Origin: Jimgerdemannia flammicorona
Taxonomy: Eukaryota; Mucoromycota; Endogonomycetes; Endogonales; Endogonaceae
Direction: 5' to 3'
DNA: 22,751 bases
Assembly: GCA_003990745.1 (NCBI GenBank)
Contig: RBNI01001374.1
Location: 1-22,751 of the forward strand
Both the position numbers and the translations under genes were made by a program. Below, piece after piece: positions 17,930 through 22,751 of this stretch. Position 1 is the stretch's first letter; every line of letters starts with the position of its first letter. The notes under the pieces were generated by a model, which searched no databases, was not told the origin of the DNA, and saw nothing but the letters and a program-made list of their open reading frames with translations.

Positions 17930-18975
17930 TTGCCTATCTAGCCTGTCTTGCCCATCTTGCCCACCTGTATTATCTATATTATCCATGTTACCCATCTTGC
18001 CTATCTTGCCCATCTTGCCTGTCTTACTTATCTTGCCTGCCCATGTTGCCTATGTCCCATATTGCCCATGTTGCCTGTGTTGCCCATTTTGCCCATTTTG
18101 CCCATCTTGCCCATATTACCTATCTTGCCTATTTTGCCTGCCTGTGTTGCCCATATTGCCTATGTTGCCATCTTGCTATCTTGTCTGTCTTGCCCATCTT
18201 GCCCATCTTACCCATCTTGCCCGTCTTATCCACCCATGTTGCCCATGTTGCCCATGTTGTCTGTATTGCCCATATTGCCCATGTTGCCCATTTTGTTTGT
18301 TTTGCCCATCATGCCTATGTTGTCTGTCTTGCTGTCTGCCCATCTTACCCATATTGCCCATCTTGCCATCTTGCCCATCTTGCCTGTCTTGCCTGTCTTG
18401 CCCACCTGTGTTGCCCATGTTGCCTATGTTGCCCATGTTGCCCACCCATGTTGCCCGCCTGTATTGCCCGTGTTACTCATATTGCCCACCCATGTTGTCT
18501 GTATTGTCCGTATTGCCCATTTTGCCTGTTTTACCTGTCTTGCCTATGTCATCTGTCTTGCTGTCTACCCATCTTACCCATGTCACTCATCTTGCCATCT
18601 TGCCATCTTGCCATCTTGCCTGTCTTGCCTGTCTTGCCTGTCTTGTCTGTCTTGCCTGTCTTGTCCATCTTGCCCATCTTGCCCATGTCACCTATCTTGT
18701 CATCTTGCCATCTTGCCTGTCTTGCCCATCTTGTCTGTCTTGCCTGTCTTGTCCATCTTGCCCACCCATGTTGCCCATATTGCCTATATTGCCTGTGTTG
18801 TCCCCCATATTGCCCGTGTTGCCCATGTTGCCTGCCCATGTTGCCTGTATTGCCCGTATTGTCCATTTTGCCCATTTTGCCCATATTGCCTATCTTGCTA
18901 TCTGCCCATCTTGCCCATGTCGCCCATCTTGCTGTCTTGCCATCTTACCTGTCTTGCTTGTATTGCTGTGTTGCC
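17930..18975. repeat. Degenerate 9-bp minisatellite (TTGCCCATN)n with higher-order phasing
   Basis: About 1 kb is built from 9-bp units near TTGCCCATC, with T/C changes and occasional 8-bp (TTGCCATC) or 4-bp slips. The base after CAT tends to stay constant over a block and then change: blocks of CATC, then CATG, CATA and CATT follow each other. The phrase TTGCTGTC/TTGCTATC plus TGCCCATC or TACCCATC marks the start of a new cycle at about 18330, 18560 and 18895. Because nine is a multiple of three and units contain no stop, all three plus frames stay open for over 1 kb; the resulting LPILP-type proteins are not taken as genes. The minus strand has GGG tracts every 9 bp. Confidence 0.85.
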
Positions 18976-19927
18976 CCTGTTTCTGGTATCTTCAGCTACA
19001 TCTGGAGTACATCTATTTTGGTGCAGTACCTTCTTTCTTTTACCATCACCAATAAAGTATTGTCTTGATGTATTGTAGGCTATATAGAGAGTCAGCCAAC
19101 CTTAGGTATCAAGTGTCCAGTATAGGTTACCTATAGATCCTTGGTGCTTGTGATGGAGTCCTCTGACTTTGGTGAGCTTCTTGGCAAGTACAGTTCTAGT
19201 ATAGGTAACTGTTTTTTGGGTGTTGTCAGAATGGGAGGGGAGATGGCTATTACAGATAGGAAGAAGGGTAATAATGGTAAACCAGTAGAGTACCAGGCTG
19301 GGGGCAGTTGTTGAGGCTGGAGTAAATACTGCTTTAGTGGGGCCTTTTGATTGGTGTGAAGTAGTTAAGTGGTAGATATCACTCTTGGCTTCTTTTGGTG
19401 ATTCAGCAGGTTGAGCTCTGATCATTAAGAGGGATCAGGGGCCCAAGGCTACTCATTTCAGACATCTTGGCTGTACTCAACTGAAACTGGAAGCTGATAT
19501 AGCAATATGATCAAGACCTATAAGCTTGAGTAGTGGGGTATTGGGGGTCTCCTCCTACCTCATGTATAAGTCCTTTACTCACCTCGACTGAGAGAACCAG
19601 GTCCTATCCACTATAATATACTTTGATAAGAGTTTTTCTTTATCTATCATTCTCTTTGAGATGGCAGAGACTATTCTATTTAGCTTGGGCATGATCTTAT
19701 ACATATGTTGGGGTCTCAGATATGTGCTTTTGGTTGTTGGTATATAGCTGGATTCTCCCTGGTAATAGGGAGAGCATAGTGCACAGAATGAGATACAGGC
19801 CAATATAGGTCCTGCTGTACCTAGTATGATCAAGCTACTGGACAATAGCTAGCCTAGGTTAATGAGAGAGCAGTACTTAATGAGTGGTGGGGGAGGGTTT
19901 TGGCCTATATAGTCTAGGTTCCCTTCC

Positions 19928-19933
19928 AATAAA
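19928..19933 (+). promoter_or_regulatory. Polyadenylation signal AATAAA (plus strand)
   Basis: AATAAA lies 24 nt before a 15-base A tract, the usual arrangement at the 3' end of a retroposed transcript. Confidence 0.65.
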
Positions 19934-19957
19934 AATCTGTGGAATATTGAGTCTATT

Positions 19958-19972
19958 AAAAAAAAAAAAAAA
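19958..19972 (+). repeat. A15 tract, probable retroposon tail
   Basis: Fifteen A's follow GAGTCTATT. Composition changes abruptly here from G-rich to very AT-rich, marking an element boundary. Confidence 0.75.
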
Positions 19973-20079
19973 GAGATTGTTATCAAATAATTAATATTTA
20001 AAAATATTACTAACTTTTTTGAAATTTTGACTATAGTTATATTATTGCTTTTTAAGTTATTAAATACTAAAAAAAAATT

Positions 20080-20870
20080 ATCATATCTTTAAGTAAATCT
20101 TAATATCAAATTAGTAATAATAGTAAAAAGTTAATATCTAAAGATATGCTGAAGTTGATCAAAATTATTAAAGATAACTGCTTTATAACTTTATTATAAC
20201 TATAAGAATAATTGGTTATTATAGGACTTTCTAAAATATACATAAATACTTTATACAAATATCTAGATATACTTAAATTTTACTCTCATATTACTATTCA
20301 CAAGTTAGTATTATTAGCTAAAAATATTCAAAATTATTTAAACTTTACTTATCCTAAACTTGATTGAGCTCTGGAAATATGGTGAGAACTGGTATATATA
20401 ATCAGATAAATTATCATTTAAGTTATTTAAATCTAATTTAAGAATTCAAGTTCTATAGAAATTAGATGAGAAATATATATATTAAAGCAACTATACTTTA
20501 TAACTATTAATAATAAGAAAGAGAATCTATTATAATGTTTGGATTTTTTTAGCTATTATTATAAAGAACTACTTATTTATATTAATAGATATATTGATAG
20601 AGTTAAGTATATTGAAATTTTAAAATCTCATATCTTTTTATAGCTTCTATTAATATATAAATTATTTAATAGTCTATATTGATAGATATAAGATAATACA
20701 AATTTGAACTTATTAGTAATAAACTTCTTATATATAGAATTAAGACATTTGAATAACTAGTCAGTAGTTCTAATATAAATCTGATTGAAAATATTTGAAA
20801 TATTATATTTATTATTATACTCCTTTATCTTATAATTTAGATAAATTTGAAAATATAATTTATAATAAAT
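20080..20870 (+). mobile_element. Tc1/mariner DNA transposon remnant, heavily mutated
   Basis: The very AT-rich sequence still shows a Tc1/mariner transposase order (next entry). No terminal inverted repeats could be paired with confidence, so the limits are approximate; the palindromic repeats at 21965-22260 may belong to such elements. Confidence 0.55.
20390..20810 (+). pseudogene. Tc1/mariner transposase remnant (DDE superfamily)
   Basis: At 20390 the frame reads W-Y-I-stop-S-D-K-L-S-F-K-L-F, then SNLRIQVL, stop, KLDEKY. This matches the family block 'W..VIWSDES.F.LFGS..RV.V.R..GE.Y', with the first catalytic D at codon 20405. In a shifted frame GAT-AAT-ACA at 20692 fits 'QDNA' with the second D. 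Finally KTFE (20742), a stop, then SSSNINLIENI at 20763-20795 fits 'EWP..SPDLNPIEN.W'; its glutamate is codon 20787. Each deviation (P to S or L, D to N, W to stop) is a C-to-T or G-to-A change. The enzyme would excise and insert the element at TA sites. Confidence 0.7.
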
Positions 20871-21964
20871 GAAATAAGATAGATATGAATTTTTTATATA
20901 AATTATCAAAAAAATATACTATACTGACTTTAAAAGTTAGTAGATGTAGGTGGTTATAGTATAAAATACTAAAATTTATCTCAATAATAATATACTAATT
21001 TAAGAATATATTAGTAATTTATAATAACTTTATATTTAATTAAAATTAAAAATATTATATATTTTAATCAATAGTTATATATAGATAATTCTTTATTTAT
21101 ATTTATTATAATTATATCTCATAATAATACTAAATATCTTATCTTAACTAGTTATAAAACCCTTAGTCATCTTTTATCAAAACTACTTTCTTAACCTTTC
21201 TTTTCATTTCTACTATGAGTATACAAAACTGAGTTCTTATTATCTCTTTAAGTAAACTAGATTGACAAAGTAGTATAAAATATATATTATTTTTATTTAC
21301 TCACTATCTCAACAAAGTTAAAGAATATTGTATAGTCATTGTCTTATAAAGTCTCTATTCACTAGAATGTAGTAATTTAACATATTCAACTCTTTAATTT
21401 AGAATGTAATAATTTTATATTTCCTTAGTATAATATAATATAGACCTATGAGTATCACATCAATATTTATTTAGTAATACTTCAAATAGTTTAGAAGTAC
21501 TCTATTATTAATGAAGTTTATCTATAAGATATAATAAAAATCCAGTTTTAAAGAAACTAGAACTATTATATTTAATAATAGTAGTAAGTTATATCTTATC
21601 TAATTAAAAAACCTTATACAAATTTAGAAACCAGTCACAACCAGTTATACAAATTAGAAATAGTTAATAGAAAATTAGCTAATTAACTAGACTCTTCTAC
21701 AATAGAAGATATAGATCTAAAAGAACATAGAAAAAATACTCATTACTATAATATATTAAATATAATAATTTATTAGTTATATCTCAGTTATAATATATTT
21801 CTTTATATTATTTTTCTAGTTTTTTCTTATATTTTCTTAAATATCTTATAATATTTTAATATTTTTTAAATACTTAGAAATTCTTCTTAATATTAAAACT
21901 TTATTAATATATATATATTTATTAATAAATATAAGATCAAGAAAAAATTTAAAAAATTAAAAAA

Positions 21965-21990
21965 TTTTGCAAACAAATTTGCTTGCAAAA
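21965..21990. repeat. Decayed palindrome TTTTGCAA-CAAATTTG-TTGCAAAA
   Basis: A 26-bp near-perfect dyad centred on AAATTT, with one mismatched pair. It resembles the AGGCAAATTTGCCTGCAAAA motifs at 22048 and 22238 after C-to-T and G-to-A changes. Confidence 0.6.
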
Positions 21991-22027
21991 ATATACAATC
22001 TATTGGATAAAAAAAACTCTTTTAACC

Positions 22028-22067
22028 CTTAGTCTGTAGCCATATGTAGGCAAATTTGCCTGCAAAA
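22028..22067. repeat. CTTAGTCTGTA...AGGCAAATTTGCCTGCAAAA motif, copy 1
   Basis: CTTAGTCTGTA at 22028 is followed by the perfect 14-bp palindrome AGGCAAATTTGCCT at 22048-22061 and GCAAAAAA. The same set in the same order occurs at 22223. It could be a transposon end, since TA next to GTCTGTA fits a TA-targeting element. Confidence 0.65.
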
Positions 22068-22222
22068 AATTATAATTTTAGTAAATTTATATCTTTATTA
22101 ATATAAGAGATATTAATCTGAAAATTTAAATTAATATTAAAAATATATAATATTATATATTATAATTTTTTCAGACTATCATATAATTTATTCAAATTGA
22201 TATTTATTTTCTAACTTTGACT

Positions 22223-22258
22223 CTTAGTCTGTAATATAGGCAAATTTGCCTGCAAAAA
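22223..22258. repeat. CTTAGTCTGTA...AGGCAAATTTGCCTGCAAAA motif, copy 2
   Basis: CTTAGTCTGTA at 22223, then the perfect palindrome AGGCAAATTTGCCT at 22238-22251 and GCAAAAA. It is a direct repeat of copy 1, with 5 bp fewer between the two parts. Confidence 0.65.
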
Positions 22259-22401
22259 TTAAACATTTTATAATATTATCAATAATAAAGATATTTATTC
22301 TTAATTATTAAATTATAATAATAAGATATATTAGCTTGCAAAATATCAAATATTTCGTAATTTAATAATAGGTTATTTATTTTATTTTTATTTTTAAAGC
22401 C

Positions 22402-22425
22402 GCCGCAAGCCGCAAGCCGCAAGCC
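22402..22425. repeat. (GCCGCAA)3 heptamer array
   Basis: Three perfect GCCGCAA units plus GCC begin right at the AT-rich/CpG-rich border. Confidence 0.85.
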
Positions 22426-22646
22426 ATATCATGTGATATCTTGGTTGTGATGTCATTCGAAGATTGTACAGTGGCTTGCCTCGTCATCCCAGTTAGCCAG
22501 CTCGGAGAAAAAAAGGTTTGGAGTTTCGTTCAGTTCTTCACGTTGGTTCGTTACGCTGGCTCTTGCTGGCTCGTTGTACGTTTCCCGGCCTTTTGGGAGG
22601 GAGGAGAGCCTTGCCTCGTTGCTCTTTTCTGACACCTTGTGCACTT

Positions 22647-22751
22647 GCCTCGCCGCTCATTCCAACGCGCCTCGCCTCGCCGCTCATTCCAACGCACCTC
22701 GCCTCGCCGCTCATTCCAACGCGCCTCGCCTCCCCGCTCATTCCAACGCCC
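22647..22751. repeat. 27-bp tandem repeat array, continuing past the window
   Basis: CGCTCATTCCAACGC recurs at 22654, 22681, 22708 and 22735, exactly 27 bp apart, joined by CCTCGCC-type spacers. Few bases differ between units. Twenty-seven is nine codons; on the minus strand one frame is open through it and repeats G-M-S-G-E-A-R-R-V, and a second frame is open too. It may be coding or only a minisatellite. Confidence 0.85.

Larger units (their letters stand above)
17627..19071 (-). mobile_element. Retroposed polyadenylated sequence containing a minisatellite (minus strand)
   Basis: Read on the minus strand, the insertion starts near 19071, crosses a ~1-kb 9-bp minisatellite, then ~270 bp of non-repetitive G-rich sequence, an AATAAA and a 35-base A tail. 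It lies within the LINE ORF2. ATTGCAGCCTA at 17616-17626 and ATTGTAGGCTA at 19072-19082 (9 of 11 identical) look like target-site duplications. No reverse transcriptase is encoded, so it would be a SINE, a processed transcript or a truncated LINE mobilised in trans. I found no convincing pol III A or B box. The right border rests on the imperfect duplication alone. Confidence 0.55.
19083..19972 (+). mobile_element. Unidentified plus-strand retroposed tract with AATAAA and poly-A
   Basis: This G- and T-rich sequence ends with CCAATAAAAATC (signal at 19928-19933), 24 nt later followed by 15 A's (19958-19972). If the insertion at 17627-19071 is removed, it becomes continuous with the LINE ORF2, so it may be the LINE 3' part. 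However, no frame gives sequence I recognise as a LINE C-terminus. Minus-strand open stretches at 19102-19425 (107 codons) and 19579-19845 (88 codons) have no known motif either. It may equally belong to another element. Confidence 0.45.
20871..22396. other. AT-rich tract with palindromic repeats, no gene
   Basis: Almost pure A/T with stops in every frame. Apart from the palindromic motifs listed separately I see no coding remnant. It probably consists of fully decayed transposon sequence. Confidence 0.55.
22397..22751. other. CpG-rich compartment edge, no supported gene
   Basis: Composition switches within a few bases from AT-rich, CpG-free sequence to balanced sequence with many CpG sites that escaped the mutation seen elsewhere. 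It includes a 7-bp array, a small dyad at 22426-22439 (ATATCA-TG-TGATAT) and a 27-bp array running off the window. Short open frames occur on both strands (63 codons at 22441-22632 plus; up to 67 or more codons at 22538-22751 minus, through the 27-bp array), but none has a known motif. It could be the promoter or 5' region of a gene to the right. Confidence 0.6.

Noticed and set aside
17948..19078. Long overlapping plus-strand open frames of 341-376 codons rich in L, P, C and I
   Set aside because: They are by-products of a 9-bp repeat without stops, present in all three frames at once; this is not the pattern of a protein gene.
19102..19845. Minus-strand open frames of 107 and 88 codons as a host gene
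   Set aside because: No recognisable domain, no conserved start context, and the plus-strand AATAAA and poly-A argue for a retroposed plus-strand tract.
22647..22751. CRISPR-like array
   Set aside because: The 27-bp units are directly contiguous with no unique spacers, and the context is eukaryotic.

Overview
The window reads as a transposon graveyard from a filamentous fungus, most likely an ascomycete of the Pezizomycotina with RIP-like repeat mutation. The basis is fungal-type Ty3/gypsy, Ty1/copia, LINE and Tc1/mariner coding remnants, near-absence of CpG over most of the window, stops at positions where the families carry W, R or Q (TGG, CGA, CAG/CAA turned into TAG, TGA, TAA), long AT-rich tracts, and a sharp return to CpG-rich sequence in the last ~350 bp. 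I see no intact host gene, tRNA or rRNA. The species cannot be named from this sequence.

Layout. 1-1063: a poly-A tract, three 18-bp repeats, a possible LTR with a TATA-type promoter, and a stretch that still has CpG. 1064-2600: an internally deleted copia element on the minus strand (gag start joined to the RT end and RNase H, polypurine tract at 1064-1076). 2698-2798: a ~100-bp repeat of unknown family, seen again at 12122-12219. 2800-4764: a 5'-truncated gypsy copy with integrase and 3' LTR. 5171-10227: a structurally complete gypsy element with two LTRs and broken gag, protease, RT, RNase H and integrase. 10228-12540: AT-rich, unidentified. ~12540-17626: a G-rich LINE on the plus strand with ORF1 and an ORF2 carrying endonuclease and RT. 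17627-19071: a retroposed minus-strand sequence with a 35-base tail (poly-T here), AATAAA, and a ~1-kb 9-bp minisatellite. 19083-19972: an unidentified plus-strand tract ending in AATAAA and poly-A. 19973-22396: AT-rich, holding a badly mutated Tc1/mariner transposase and repeats of the palindrome AGGCAAATTTGCCT. 22397-22751: CpG-rich sequence with a 7-bp and a 27-bp tandem array, probably the edge of a GC-equilibrated, gene-bearing compartment.

The genes do not form a working system. The most notable patterns are a core-promoter module with exactly 27 nt between TATA and AATAAACC(T)TAG/CCTCAG in four LTR-like sequences, a minisatellite whose variable base runs in ordered phases (C, G, A, T), premature stops shared by two gypsy copies, and a mirror-like nesting of two poly-adenylated insertions of opposite strand.
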